Positions 1 to 8,344 of a DNA stretch of 29,801 nucleotides are shown piece after piece. Origin of the DNA: Chloroflexota bacterium (GTDB taxonomy: Bacteria > Chloroflexota > UBA4733); NCBI GenBank assembly GCA_023381895.1, contig JAMCTA010000155.1, forward strand, positions 1 through 29,801, written 5' to 3'. The notes beneath the pieces were generated by a model that was not told the DNA's origin, made no database searches, and was given only the letters and a program-made list of their open reading frames with translations. The position numbers and the translations under genes were made by a program. The first letter of the stretch is position 1. Each line of letters begins with the position of its first letter.

Positions 1-1022
1 CTCACGAAGTAGACCCCGTCGCAAAGCGCGTGGAAGCCGACCACGCTGCCTACCCGTACGACTACCTCATCGTCGCCACGGGAGCGACGATGCGTCCTGA
101 GGAGATCCCGGGCCTCGGAACATACGCAAAGACGATCTTTACCCCCACCGCGATGCTTGAGTTGCAACCTGCCTTCCACGACTTGCTCACCGCAGCTGTG
201 GAAGGCAAGCACCAGCGGGTGCTCTTCGTTGTGCCGCCCAACAACAAGTGCTCCGGGCCACTCTATGAGATGATTATGATGCTCGATTCGTGGCTCCGTA
301 AGCACAGCGCGCGGGAGCACGTCGACCTCATCTGGACAACGTACGAGCACTCCTTCATCCAGGCATTCGGACCACGCTTGCACACGACCGTGCTCGGCGA
401 GTTCACACAACGCAAGATCGAGGGGCATACGGATTTTGTGGTAGAGAGGATCGAGCAGGGCAAAGCAATCTACCACAATGGTGAAGAGGTGCCGTTCGAT
501 CTCCTGGTGTCTTTCCCTCCATATGCGGCGGCTACGGCTTTCCCGGGGTTGCCTGCTGATGAGCGCGGGTTCCTCCAGACCGATCAGGACACCCGACAGG
601 TTCGTGGTTTTCCGGAGATCTATGCCGTTGGTGATGCCAGCGACTTTCCTGTCAAGCAGGCCTTCCTGGCATTTCTCCAGGGCGACGTAGCCGCCGAGCG
701 GATTGCAAGTCTGGTGCAGGGGCGGATTCCCGAGGTGACCTTTGATCCGGTGAGCATGTGTGTCATGGAGGAGTTCAATCGGGCGACTTTTGCGCAAGTG
801 CCCTTGCGCGTAACAGGCAGGCCTGATCTCCCTGTGGAAGTCCGGCCAGAGGCAATGGGAGACTATCGCGTAGGAACGTCACGAGCCTGGCGTGCCGGCA
901 AGATGATGCTTGGCATGTACCTTCCGTGGCGTTTCCGGGCTGGAAATCCTTTCCATAGCGGCTTGCCGTGGAGAGGCATGGAGCTGGGCCTCAAGGTGAT
1001 GTCCACTGTGCTAGCAAGCTGA
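1..1022 (+). CDS. NAD(P)/FAD-dependent oxidoreductase, sulfide:quinone oxidoreductase-like (5' truncated by window)
   Basis: The frame is open to the left edge of the window, so the true start lies upstream; the GTG at 30 is internal. The visible part holds the back two thirds of a two-dinucleotide-binding-domain flavoprotein: the YDYLIVATGA strand that closes the first FAD-binding region, a second nucleotide-binding region near PPNNKCSGP, and the FAD-contacting motif IYAVGDASD followed by KQAFLAFLQGDVAAERI. The cysteine in NKCSGP and a later cysteine in SMCVMEE lie roughly where sulfide:quinone oxidoreductases carry redox cysteines. Family members oxidise sulfide, or in relatives NADH, and pass electrons to membrane quinone. 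The C-terminal part (LPWRFRAGNPFHSGLPWRG) could be an amphipathic membrane-contact region. Sulfide as substrate is an inference; a generic type II NADH dehydrogenase-like enzyme is the alternative. Confidence 0.8.
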   Translation, partial: HEVDPVAKRVEADHAAYPYDYLIVATGATMRPEEIPGLGTYAKTIFTPTAMLELQPAFHDLLTAAVEGKHQRVLFVVPPNNKCSGPLYEMIMMLDSWLRKHSAREHVDLIWTTYEHSFIQAFGPRLHTTVLGEFTQRKIEGHTDFVVERIEQGKAIYHNGEEVPFDLLVSFPPYAAATAFPGLPADERGFLQTDQDTRQVRGFPEIYAVGDASDFPVKQAFLAFLQGDVAAERIASLVQGRIPEVTFDPVSMCVMEEFNRATFAQVPLRVTGRPDLPVEVRPEAMGDYRVGTSRAWRAGKMMLGMYLPWRFRAGNPFHSGLPWRGMELGLKVMSTVLAS

Positions 1023-1072
1023 CAGCCCATCTGGCGATGCTCTTCTTTCGTCAGTTACGGGTCGGCGGTGAT

Positions 1073-1103
1073 AGCGGGGAAAACCTCAGGGGTTCTCCCC
1101 GCT
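1073..1103. terminator. Hairpin between convergent genes, probable bidirectional terminator
   Basis: An 8-bp arm AGCGGGGA (1073-1080) pairs with TCCCCGCT (1096-1103), and after one mismatch AACC (1082-1085) pairs with GGTT (1091-1094). It lies 50 bases after the oxidoreductase stop and about 70 bases from the stop of the convergent methyltransferase gene. The T-run after it on the plus strand is weak and delayed (TACTTTT), so function as an intrinsic terminator is likely rather than certain. Confidence 0.6.
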
Positions 1104-1176
1104 TAGCCCTGGATGTACTTTTGTGGTGCGGGTAATCCGTGCTGACGACAGCAATGGCACGGTATCAACAGATGTC

Positions 1177-1779
1177 TCACGCGTTGGTGCGTGGCTCGGC
1201 GATCACTGCGTACGTAGGCTCGATGCTTTGCGGGGGAGGAGACCCGGGAAAGAAGGTGGGAGCGAAGGCCGTGAACCCTGCAACTTCAGCTTCAGCGATC
1301 ACAACTCCGGGCGTGAGCCGGTGCGGCGACGGATCGTCTCCAGGCACGTGCCATTCGATGACGAGGAGTCTACCATTTGGGTGTAGCACCCGCCGGACCT
1401 CTGTCAACACGAGTATGCGCACGGGAGGTGTGAGGTCGTGGAGAAGCAAGGCGACGATCGCGGCATCGAGTAAGTGGTCCTTGAAGGGCAGGTTTGTAGC
1501 GCTGGTCTCCACGATCTGGACGTTGCCGAGCCCTCGCTCGCGGGCCTTCGCGGCGACGTAGCGGGTCATGGCAGGCTCTTGATCGATTGCCCAGACGGTC
1601 CCCTTAGGACCGACGCGCTCGGCGGCGGGCAGCGTTAGGAATCCCGGCCCGCATCCAATGTCACCAACGGTCGCTCCTGCGGCGACCCGGGCCAGTGACA
1701 AAAGAGAGTCAGGCGGCGACAATCGTTCCCGATCAGAGCCGCTCAGTTTCTCGATCCACTCCTGGTCAAAACGGGGCAT
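1177..1779 (-). CDS. Class I SAM-dependent methyltransferase
   Basis: A 200-residue protein with the Rossmann-type methyltransferase core. Motif I is DIGCGPGFLTL (about residues 40-50), the acidic end of strand 2 is AIDQEP (about 65-70), and post-motif signals are ATNLPF and VLHPNGRLLVIEW. This is the UbiE/Methyltransf_11 style of small-molecule methyltransferase; the acceptor cannot be told from sequence. It is the last gene of a minus-strand operon, only 6 bases after the metF-like stop, and its ribosome site (GGAGGA) lies in the final codons of that gene, which suggests coupled translation. Its position beside a methylene-THF reductase-like gene hints at one-carbon metabolism, but that is inference. 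Confidence 0.85.
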   Translation of the reverse strand: MPRFDQEWIEKLSGSDRERLSPPDSLLSLARVAAGATVGDIGCGPGFLTLPAAERVGPKGTVWAIDQEPAMTRYVAAKARERGLGNVQIVETSATNLPFKDHLLDAAIVALLLHDLTPPVRILVLTEVRRVLHPNGRLLVIEWHVPGDDPSPHRLTPGVVIAEAEVAGFTAFAPTFFPGSPPPQSIEPTYAVIAEPRTNA

Positions 1780-1785
1780 GACTGC

Positions 1786-2754
1786 TTAGTTCTCCTCCAC
1801 GCGTGAATGTGACTTCTTTGGGGTTAGCACTGGCTTTGACCGGTCAGGCCGGGGCAGAAGTTCCGCTCCTTCCACTACGTGGGGAATCGCCTTGCTCCAG
1901 TTGATAGTCATGAGGTGGACGCCGACAACTCCAGGTATTGAACGGAGGGTACGAACGGTTTCAATTGCGAGCTTGATTCCTTCTTCCGCAGGATCTGGGG
2001 CATTGCGAAGGCGCGCGATCACTTGATCGGTGATACCGATGCCGTTGACGTGCTCTTGCATATATAGGGCTGACTCCACAGAACGCACGAGCATCACACC
2101 AGCGAGCACCGAGGACCGCTCTGTAATACCAAGTGACTGGGCACCCTTCATCCAGCACTCGAAGCGAGCCACATCGAAGACTGGCTGCGTCTGGATGAAT
2201 TGAGCACCGTGCTCGATCTTTCGCAACGTACGATCCGGAGATTCGATGTTCGGGTTGGCGACGGCACCGACAAAAACCTGAGGCGGCTCGCGAAGGGGGG
2301 TTCCCGATGAGAAGGTGGCTTCATCACGCATTGTACGCAATGCTTCGAGGAGCTTGAACGAGTTGAAATCAGGAACGTTGCGAGCATCAGGGTGATCGCC
2401 GAGCTTCGGCGGATCTCCGAGTAGCGCGAGGATATTGCGAACGCCGAGAGAGGCCATCGAGAGCACGTCTGACTGTAGAGCGATGCGATTGCGATGCTGG
2501 CAGGACATTTGCACGACGGCCTCATAGCCGTGCTGTTCGAGGATGATGCCAGCTCCCCAACTGGACATGCGCGCCAGACCACGCTGATTGTCGGTCACAT
2601 TGATAGCGTCGACAAAGCCGTTAAGATGACGTGCTGACCGAACGACTAAATCGCCACTGGCGCCCTTCGGGGGAGCAATCTCGCCAGTGACGACGAATGC
2701 GCCAGCCCGGAGTAAACTCTGCAGGTGACTGACGGGTTCAGGATCTCTAGTCAT
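1786..2754 (-). CDS. Methylenetetrahydrofolate reductase family protein (MetF-like)
   Basis: A 322-residue single-domain TIM-barrel flavoprotein of the MTHFR family, which reduces 5,10-methylene-THF to 5-methyl-THF using FAD. Visible family signs are the N-terminal GEIAPPKG strand (MetF enzymes have E-x-x-P-P-K/R there), the NVTDNQRG region, MSCQHRNR, NILALLGDPP (typical LR/LG-GDPP turn) and the FIQTQPVFD strand. Its length fits bacterial MetF without a regulatory domain. Its ATG overlaps the stop of glcF (ATGA), and a methyltransferase gene follows at once, so it is translated as part of the glycolate oxidase operon. The context suggests that glyoxylate- or glycine-derived one-carbon units feed this step. 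It could instead be a paralogue acting on a related folate or pterin, since no metH or metE lies nearby. Confidence 0.82.
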   Translation of the reverse strand: MTRDPEPVSHLQSLLRAGAFVVTGEIAPPKGASGDLVVRSARHLNGFVDAINVTDNQRGLARMSSWGAGIILEQHGYEAVVQMSCQHRNRIALQSDVLSMASLGVRNILALLGDPPKLGDHPDARNVPDFNSFKLLEALRTMRDEATFSSGTPLREPPQVFVGAVANPNIESPDRTLRKIEHGAQFIQTQPVFDVARFECWMKGAQSLGITERSSVLAGVMLVRSVESALYMQEHVNGIGITDQVIARLRNAPDPAEEGIKLAIETVRTLRSIPGVVGVHLMTINWSKAIPHVVEGAELLPRPDRSKPVLTPKKSHSRVEEN

Positions 2755-4061
2755 GCGGAGCGGTAGGCTTCATCGAGCAAATCCACAATGTGAAGAACGC
2801 GCACGTGCTTGCCTTGCTCGCGTAAGCCAGATGCGACCTGCATAATGCATCCAGGGTTCGCCGAAATAATGGTATCGGCCTCGGTCTGCAGGGCATTCTT
2901 GAGCTTGCGCTCTAGCAGCCGCCGGGAAAACTCGGGCCGGATGACGTTGTAAATGCCAGCAGAGCCACAGCAGAGCGAAGACTCTTCCATCTCTACGAGA
3001 CGGACTCCGGGAATCTTGGCGAGAAGTCGTCGCGGTGCTGCTGTGATTCGCTGAGCGTGGGCCAGGTGGCAGGGCTCTTGATAGGTCACGACCCGGTCGA
3101 GGTGCCCGGGTGGCACGAGGTCGAGTGTGTCCAGGAACTCGCTGACGTCGCGAACAGCTGCGGAGAAGCGCTCTGCGCGCCTGGACCACTCAGGATCGCC
3201 GTGGAAGAGGTGACGGTACTCCTTGAGTGCAGCACCACAACCTGCTGCATTGACGATGATGGCATCGAGCTCGAGCCGCTCGAAAGCTACAATGTTCCGT
3301 TTGGCATTCTCGCGACCGGTACCGGCTTCTCCAGCGTGAAGGGCTAGGGCGCCGCAGCAGCCCTGATCGGGAACGGCGACAACCTCGCAGCCGTTGCGCG
3401 CCAGCACGCGTGCGGTGGCCTCATCGGTAGGGGCAAACGCCGTAGACATGATGCAGCCGGTGAAGAGCCCGACGTGGTGACGGGGGCTACCCTGCGGTTG
3501 CCAGCGCTGGCCCGAGGGGATGACGAAGCGCAGAGGCACCTCGGGCAAAAGCGCATCTTGTTTGTCGAGCCCTAACAGCTTGAGCATCCCCGTCCTACGT
3601 ACCAGAGTCCGCAGCCCGGAGTGCTGGTAGAGGGCGATGGCACCAGAGGCGAGGCGAAACACCCGCATGTCTCCGAAGACTCTGACGAAGATGAAGGTGC
3701 GGAACATTCGCTGCCAGAGGGGGCGCGGATGCGCTTGCTCCATCTGGGCACGGGCCGGCTCGACAAGCTGACCATACTGTACTCCGGATGGGCACACAGC
3801 TTCGCAGGCGCGACAGTTGAGACACTGATCCATCTGCTCGCGAACGACGGCCGCGCGCAGATCAAGCCGGCCGTCCGAGACGGCTCTCAGCAAATGAATG
3901 CGCCCTCTTGGTGAGGACGCCTCACTGAAGGTCAACTGATACGTGGGACAAGTCGGTAGGCAGAATCCACATTGAACACACCGGTCGATGATGCTCCGTG
4001 GCGGAGCATCGGTCTCTGTGAAACCCATCGCCTTTGCTGTTGGGGCAGTCACTGTTGCCAT
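2751..4061 (-). CDS. glcF: Glycolate oxidase iron-sulfur subunit
   Basis: A 436-residue protein with two N-terminal [4Fe-4S] motifs, CVQCGFCLPTCPTY (about residues 28-41) and CLNCRACEAVCPSG (about 79-92). These are followed by two cysteine-rich CCG domains, with GCIMS and GCCGA in the first and CH, CCGSAGIYN and NPGCIMQ in the second. This is the GlcF/LutA-like electron-transfer subunit that passes electrons from the flavin subunits to the quinone pool at the inner face of the membrane. The start is well placed, with GGGGAGA a few bases upstream. It follows glcE by 39 bases, and its stop overlaps the metF-like start. A D-lactate dehydrogenase subunit is the main alternative reading. Confidence 0.9.
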   Translation of the reverse strand: MATVTAPTAKAMGFTETDAPPRSIIDRCVQCGFCLPTCPTYQLTFSEASSPRGRIHLLRAVSDGRLDLRAAVVREQMDQCLNCRACEAVCPSGVQYGQLVEPARAQMEQAHPRPLWQRMFRTFIFVRVFGDMRVFRLASGAIALYQHSGLRTLVRRTGMLKLLGLDKQDALLPEVPLRFVIPSGQRWQPQGSPRHHVGLFTGCIMSTAFAPTDEATARVLARNGCEVVAVPDQGCCGALALHAGEAGTGRENAKRNIVAFERLELDAIIVNAAGCGAALKEYRHLFHGDPEWSRRAERFSAAVRDVSEFLDTLDLVPPGHLDRVVTYQEPCHLAHAQRITAAPRRLLAKIPGVRLVEMEESSLCCGSAGIYNVIRPEFSRRLLERKLKNALQTEADTIISANPGCIMQVASGLREQGKHVRVLHIVDLLDEAYRSA

Positions 4062-4100
4062 CCGTCTCCCCTTGTCCGCACTACATCGCTATCCATGTGT

Positions 4101-5399
4101 CTAAAGGTGGCCAATGAAGCGGCCCCGGTTGAGTAGGCGGTGGGGATCGAACTCTGCCTTGATGCGTCGCATGAGATCGAATCCAGAGGGCAGCTGACCC
4201 CAAAGGTTGACCTCGCCTTTCAGGTCGCCGGGCGCTGCCAGAATGAGCGCATTCGCGTGTCCTTGTGTGAGAGACTCCCATAGCGGCCGGAATGCTGCGG
4301 TGAGATCGCTGCCGGTCAATCGGGCGAAGAGAGTACCATCGCCCGCGTGAGCCACCACGCTGCAATCCAAGTTGTTGCTGTGAGCCAAACCTGTGACTGT
4401 GCTGACAAGGTTTGACAATCCACTGGGCTGAACCGAGATGCGGATCAGCACTTCTCCGTTGCTGACGGTTCCCGGGCTGATGAATGAAGCACAGTCTTGC
4501 CACAACTCTTGCGCTTCTGTAGCACCTAGCGTCGTCATGCGACATCCGTGAGAGTCAGCCAGACGGTGAAGGTCGGTGAGCTTGCGCTGAGCACCCACTT
4601 GTGACCCCGTGATTCGCTCCGCGAGGCGCCAGTCGGCGGCTTCATCGCGAAGTGACGAAGGGCCCAGCAACTCGACGCTATCCAGTGAGAGCTGTGAGGT
4701 TGCTAGAGTCGCCACCAGTGGTAGGAGTGCGTTCAGAGGACCTGTTGCAATGGTCGTGATGTCGACGGGTCGCTGGGTGAGCACCTTGAAGTTGAGCCGG
4801 AGGAGAACTCCCAGTGTCCCTAAGGCTCCGAGATGGAGCTTCATCAAGTCGTAACCCGACACGTTCTTGACGACCTGACCACCCGCCTTCGCAACCGTTC
4901 CGTCAGCGTAGGCGATCGCTACGCCAATGAGGAAGTCACGATAGCTACCACCCCCAAATCGGCGCGGCCCCGTCAGATTGGATGCTACGAGACCACCGAT
5001 AGTGGCCTGATCAGCGCCGACCGCATCGAACGGGAGCATCTGACCGTGCGCCGCAAGTACAGCACTGATCTGAGCGAGGGTGCAACCTGCCTGAACGGAG
5101 ATCGTGAGATCTGCTGGCTCGTAGGTGATGATCCTATTCAAGCCGCGCGTCGATAGGACGATGTCAAGCGCCTCGGGAGGGTACCCAATCTCTTGCAAGG
5201 TCCCGCCGCCATACGGAGCGAGCGTCAGCTGACGAGCGCTGGCAGCTTTGAGAGCGGCAGCGACCTCCTTCTCAGTGGTGGGGAGGAGCACGACCTTCGG
5301 AGCGATGCCTTGAATCGAAAACTGCTCGGTGGCCACGCCAGACAGCGAAGGACACCCAAAATCCGTGAGATCGAAGGGGGGCGTGGCCTCAGACGGCAT
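4101..5399 (-). CDS. glcE: Glycolate oxidase FAD-binding subunit
   Basis: A 432-residue FAD-binding PCMH-type protein. The N-terminal FAD fold shows LAPYGGGT (about residues 58-65), the DLTISVQAG strand, the GADQATIGGLVASNLTGPRRFGGG phosphate/isoalloxazine region (about 127-150) and GGQVVKNVSGYDLMKL (about 173-188). The C-terminal cap ends in LMRRIKAEFDPHRLLNRGRF, the family's usual closing motif. GlcE is the second flavin subunit of the GlcDEF complex oxidising glycolate to glyoxylate. Its ATG lies inside the last codons of glcD (11-base overlap in another frame), so translation is coupled. The protein is somewhat longer than the roughly 350-residue E. coli GlcE. Confidence 0.88.
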   Translation of the reverse strand: MPSEATPPFDLTDFGCPSLSGVATEQFSIQGIAPKVVLLPTTEKEVAAALKAASARQLTLAPYGGGTLQEIGYPPEALDIVLSTRGLNRIITYEPADLTISVQAGCTLAQISAVLAAHGQMLPFDAVGADQATIGGLVASNLTGPRRFGGGSYRDFLIGVAIAYADGTVAKAGGQVVKNVSGYDLMKLHLGALGTLGVLLRLNFKVLTQRPVDITTIATGPLNALLPLVATLATSQLSLDSVELLGPSSLRDEAADWRLAERITGSQVGAQRKLTDLHRLADSHGCRMTTLGATEAQELWQDCASFISPGTVSNGEVLIRISVQPSGLSNLVSTVTGLAHSNNLDCSVVAHAGDGTLFARLTGSDLTAAFRPLWESLTQGHANALILAAPGDLKGEVNLWGQLPSGFDLMRRIKAEFDPHRLLNRGRFIGHL

Positions 5400-6834
5400 A
5401 GATTCCCTCTTTGGCCAGCCGAGCGGCTACTCGCTGGTCCCGCACTTCACCACAGCCGCGCAATGGAGGAAAGATCTTGTCTGGGTTGAACAGCTGGCGC
5501 GGATTGAAGCAGTCTCTCAGCCGGGCCATCACTGCAAGGTCTTCTGTCGTGAACAGGAAGGCTATGTGTTCCCGCTTTTCGAGGCCGATACCGTGTTCAC
5601 CTGACACGGCACCACCCTTTTCGACACAGAACCGCAAGATCTCCAAGCCACCACGGAGCGTTCGCTCGATGTTGGTTGGATCCTGGCGATCGAAGAGAAT
5701 GTTTGGGTGGAGGTTGCCATCCCCCGCGTGGAAGACGTTTGCGATTGGGAGACGGATGTCGCGGGATACCTGTTCGACGAACTGGAGCGTCTCCGGAAGC
5801 TTGGTCCGTGGTACAACGCCGTCCTGGATGTAGTAGTTCGGTGCGAGGCGTCCGAGCGCCCCAAGCGCTCCCTTTCGCCCGGCCCACAGGGCAGCACGCT
5901 CGACTGCACTCCGCGCTCGTCTGACCTCGCCGGCACCATGATTGCGACAGATGGTTGAGACTTGATCGACGAGCTCTTCGACGGCTTCGCGCAAGCCATC
6001 AAGCTCAACGAGCAGCACGGCACCCGCATCAGGAGGGTAGCCGGCGTGATACGCAGCCTCGATTGCCTGACAACACAGCCCGTCCATCATCTCCAGTGCC
6101 GCGGGAATGATCCCAGCACCGATGATCGCTGAGACAGTGTTGGACGCCTCATCGACCGATCCAAAGATTGCGAGGAGCACCTGTGTATCTTCTGGCAGCG
6201 GTGTGAGCCGTACCGTAACCGCGGTAGCGATCCCGAACGTGCCCTCCGATCCCACAACCGTGCCTGTCAAGTCCAGTCCGTGCTGATCGCCATCAGGTCC
6301 AGACGTATGGATGACATCTCCCGTAGGAAGGACTAGCTCGAGGTCGAGGATGTGATTAGTCGTTGCACCGTAGGAAAGGCAGTGAGGCCCCCCTGAGTTC
6401 TCAGCAACGTTGCCGCCAATAGTGCACACTTTCTGGCTTGAGGGATCGGGAGCGTAGAAGAAGCCCGCATGTTCTGTGTGATGGGTGAGATCAGCATTGA
6501 TCACCCCGGGCTGGACGATCGCCCGCCGATTCGCATAGTCGATTGACAAGATGTGGTTCATCCTGGTGGTAGCGATGACAATGCCACCTTTAATTGCTAT
6601 TGCGCCACCAGAGAGGCCGGTGCCCGATCCGCGCGGCACTACTGGCAGGTCAAAGCGGTTGGCGAGCTTGACGACATCCACAACTTGCTGCGTCGTCTGA
6701 GGTAACACTACAGCAGCCGGGAGGTGGCGGTCGAGCGAGCCGTCGTACTCATACACGAGCAACTCCGCAGGATGGCTCACGACACCGTCTGCACCAACGA
6801 TATTCTGGAGTTGAGAAATGAGATCATTGTGCAC
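5389..6834 (-). CDS. glcD: Glycolate oxidase FAD-linked catalytic subunit
   Basis: A protein of about 481 residues of the FAD-binding PCMH / FAD-oxidase C family. Key parts are YEYDGSLDRHLPAAV near the N-terminus, the VPRGSGTGLSGGA FAD loop, CTIGGNVAENSGGPHCLSYGAT, and in the C-terminal domain FHAGDGNLHPNILFD, GGAVSGEHGIGLEKRE and FNPRQLFNPDKIFPP. It oxidises glycolate (or D-lactate) and hands electrons to GlcE and GlcF. An upstream GTG at 6852 is in frame, but it overlaps the ribosome site GGAGGAAAG, which sits 7 bases before the GTG at 6834, so 6834 is the better start. A TACAAT -10 box at 6858-6863 would give a short leader consistent with this. First gene of the glcDEF-metF-methyltransferase operon. 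Confidence 0.92.
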   Translation of the reverse strand: MHNDLISQLQNIVGADGVVSHPAELLVYEYDGSLDRHLPAAVVLPQTTQQVVDVVKLANRFDLPVVPRGSGTGLSGGAIAIKGGIVIATTRMNHILSIDYANRRAIVQPGVINADLTHHTEHAGFFYAPDPSSQKVCTIGGNVAENSGGPHCLSYGATTNHILDLELVLPTGDVIHTSGPDGDQHGLDLTGTVVGSEGTFGIATAVTVRLTPLPEDTQVLLAIFGSVDEASNTVSAIIGAGIIPAALEMMDGLCCQAIEAAYHAGYPPDAGAVLLVELDGLREAVEELVDQVSTICRNHGAGEVRRARSAVERAALWAGRKGALGALGRLAPNYYIQDGVVPRTKLPETLQFVEQVSRDIRLPIANVFHAGDGNLHPNILFDRQDPTNIERTLRGGLEILRFCVEKGGAVSGEHGIGLEKREHIAFLFTTEDLAVMARLRDCFNPRQLFNPDKIFPPLRGCGEVRDQRVAARLAKEGIYAV

Positions 6835-6857
6835 GGATTTGCTTTCCTCCACGGACC

Positions 6858-6863
6858 ATTGTA
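6858..6863 (-). promoter_or_regulatory. Candidate -10 box for the glcDEF-metF operon
   Basis: On the minus strand this reads TACAAT (5 of 6 to consensus). Seventeen bases further upstream is only a weak -35 match (CTGCAA). Transcription would start just before the ribosome site of glcD. The site lies in the 61-79 base gap after the SGNH hydrolase gene, where a separate promoter would be expected if glcDEF is not just read through from upstream. Confidence 0.35.
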
Positions 6864-6913
6864 CTGAGCAGGCCGCGAACTTGCAGCATCGGAGAGCTTG
6901 TTGTCGTGTTGCC

Positions 6914-8320
6914 TCATACTCGGGTGGAATTCAGCACCTGCCAGAAGGCTTGGGCGTAGACCTCGTAGCCAGTGTCGTTCGGATGGAAACCGTCGGCCGA
7001 GACCAGATTAGGATGGGTAGATAGAAGTTGCACCGAGGGAGTGTAGAGATCGACGAGCAGCACGTGGTCCGCCTGAGCCTCTTGCGCGATGATGGTGTTA
7101 TATGCCTGGACGAGTGCTTCCGCGGGAGCGCGCAAGATCACTGGGATGGCGGGAGCGAGACCCAAGTCGGGCAAATTCGCCAGCGCCACGACTGCTGGAT
7201 GGACAGCAAGGATGTCTTGCATCAGCAGATGGAGCTGCTGTTGGAACTCGTCTGGCGGAATGAGATCGAGGAGATCGTTGCCACCGGCGGTGACGGTCAC
7301 GAGGAAGGGCGCAAGCTCACGAAGCTTCGGCACTTCACTGGTTACCATCTGCGCTGTGGTTGCACCACTGATACCGAGATCATCTATCACGACCGCTGGG
7401 AAGACCTGTTGAAGGTCACCGCCAAGCACAGCAGGGTAGCTGAGATCCGGGGAAGAAGCTCCTATGCCCAGTGCGTCGCTCGCGCCGATCGCCACATACG
7501 TGAGCTGAGCCAGTTCACCGGCGCGGGCCGGTACCAGGGCAATGGATGGAACCGTGCCTGTTGCCTTGAGAATGTCGCCAGCGTTAGCGACCGTCGCTGT
7601 GTTCGCCGCGGCCCAGGGCTGCGCTGTCAGCCAGAGCTGTAGCACGGCACGCTGGCAACGGACAGCGAGTAGCGGGCCTTCGTCTGTCACTGGCGACATT
7701 GGCAGACCGTACTGTACGAGAGGGTCTGCAACCCGGTAGTAGGCCGCTTTCAGTGCAGGTGATGCATCTAGAAAGCGCAGGTGTCGCGTTACTACTTGTG
7801 ACCACTGGAGTCTGGAATCAGGAGCGGTCGATGCAGGTGGTGGAGTGAGCCAGCGTGTGGCAAGCCAGCCATCGAGCCCCTGATTGTGGAGCACATCGAG
7901 AACGTTCGCGGGTTGCACAGTGTGACCATCCCACTGCAAGACTCCCTTCTGGAGGATCTGGCTCGGAAGCCCTTGCCAGAGGAACACCTGGCTTGCTGGG
8001 TAGCCAAGCTGTGATACCCCACCGTACTGCTGAAAGGCCGTCGAGAAGGGGATGCCGTGGGCGTCAGTCAGGGTATAGCCGGTGTTTCCAGCTCCGCCCT
8101 CTCCGTTCGCCTGCTGGTAAAAGTGCCCGTCTGGCAGGGGATAGTCGGCAGCGGCTGCCAAGGCTGGGGATGATAATGAGGACATCGTGAGCAAGAGTGG
8201 CAGAAGCAATGCTATGAGCCACCGCACTACGATCTGTCCATTGCGATTCAGCCTCACTGACGCGTGATGGAGTTGACATCGTCGTGGAGGGAATCCATTC
8301 GGGGCCGTCATTGGCTGCAT
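6914..8320 (-). CDS. Secreted SGNH/GDSL-type hydrolase with LGFP-like N-terminal region
   Basis: About 468 residues. A basic N-terminus leads into a hydrophobic stretch (WLIALLLPLLLTMSSL) and a likely signal-peptidase site near PALA-AAA, so it is exported or held at the membrane by an uncleaved signal. After this come segments such as AFQQYGGVSQLGYPASQVF and VLQWDG that resemble LGFP-type wall-associated repeats. The C-terminal half is an SGNH hydrolase: block I VAIGASDALG with nucleophile Ser about 281, block II Gly in LGISGATT, block III GGNDLLDL with Asn about 348, and block V ADGFHPNDTG with Asp about 443 and His about 446. An ester substrate, lipid or glycan acetyl, is likely but unknown. 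The ATG at 8320 follows GAGGAA at 7 bases; an upstream GTG at 8341 lacks such a site. It follows the ABC-F gene by about 25 bases. Confidence 0.85.
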   Translation of the reverse strand: MQPMTAPNGFPPRRCQLHHASVRLNRNGQIVVRWLIALLLPLLLTMSSLSSPALAAAADYPLPDGHFYQQANGEGGAGNTGYTLTDAHGIPFSTAFQQYGGVSQLGYPASQVFLWQGLPSQILQKGVLQWDGHTVQPANVLDVLHNQGLDGWLATRWLTPPPASTAPDSRLQWSQVVTRHLRFLDASPALKAAYYRVADPLVQYGLPMSPVTDEGPLLAVRCQRAVLQLWLTAQPWAAANTATVANAGDILKATGTVPSIALVPARAGELAQLTYVAIGASDALGIGASSPDLSYPAVLGGDLQQVFPAVVIDDLGISGATTAQMVTSEVPKLRELAPFLVTVTAGGNDLLDLIPPDEFQQQLHLLMQDILAVHPAVVALANLPDLGLAPAIPVILRAPAEALVQAYNTIIAQEAQADHVLLVDLYTPSVQLLSTHPNLVSADGFHPNDTGYEVYAQAFWQVLNSTRV

Positions 8321-8344
8321 TGGCTCGTTCCTCGGTTGCACGTC

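Noticed and set aside
30..1022. GTG at 30 as the start of the first flavoprotein
   Set aside because: The same frame is open to the window edge and the protein lacks its N-terminal FAD-binding motif, so the gene starts upstream.
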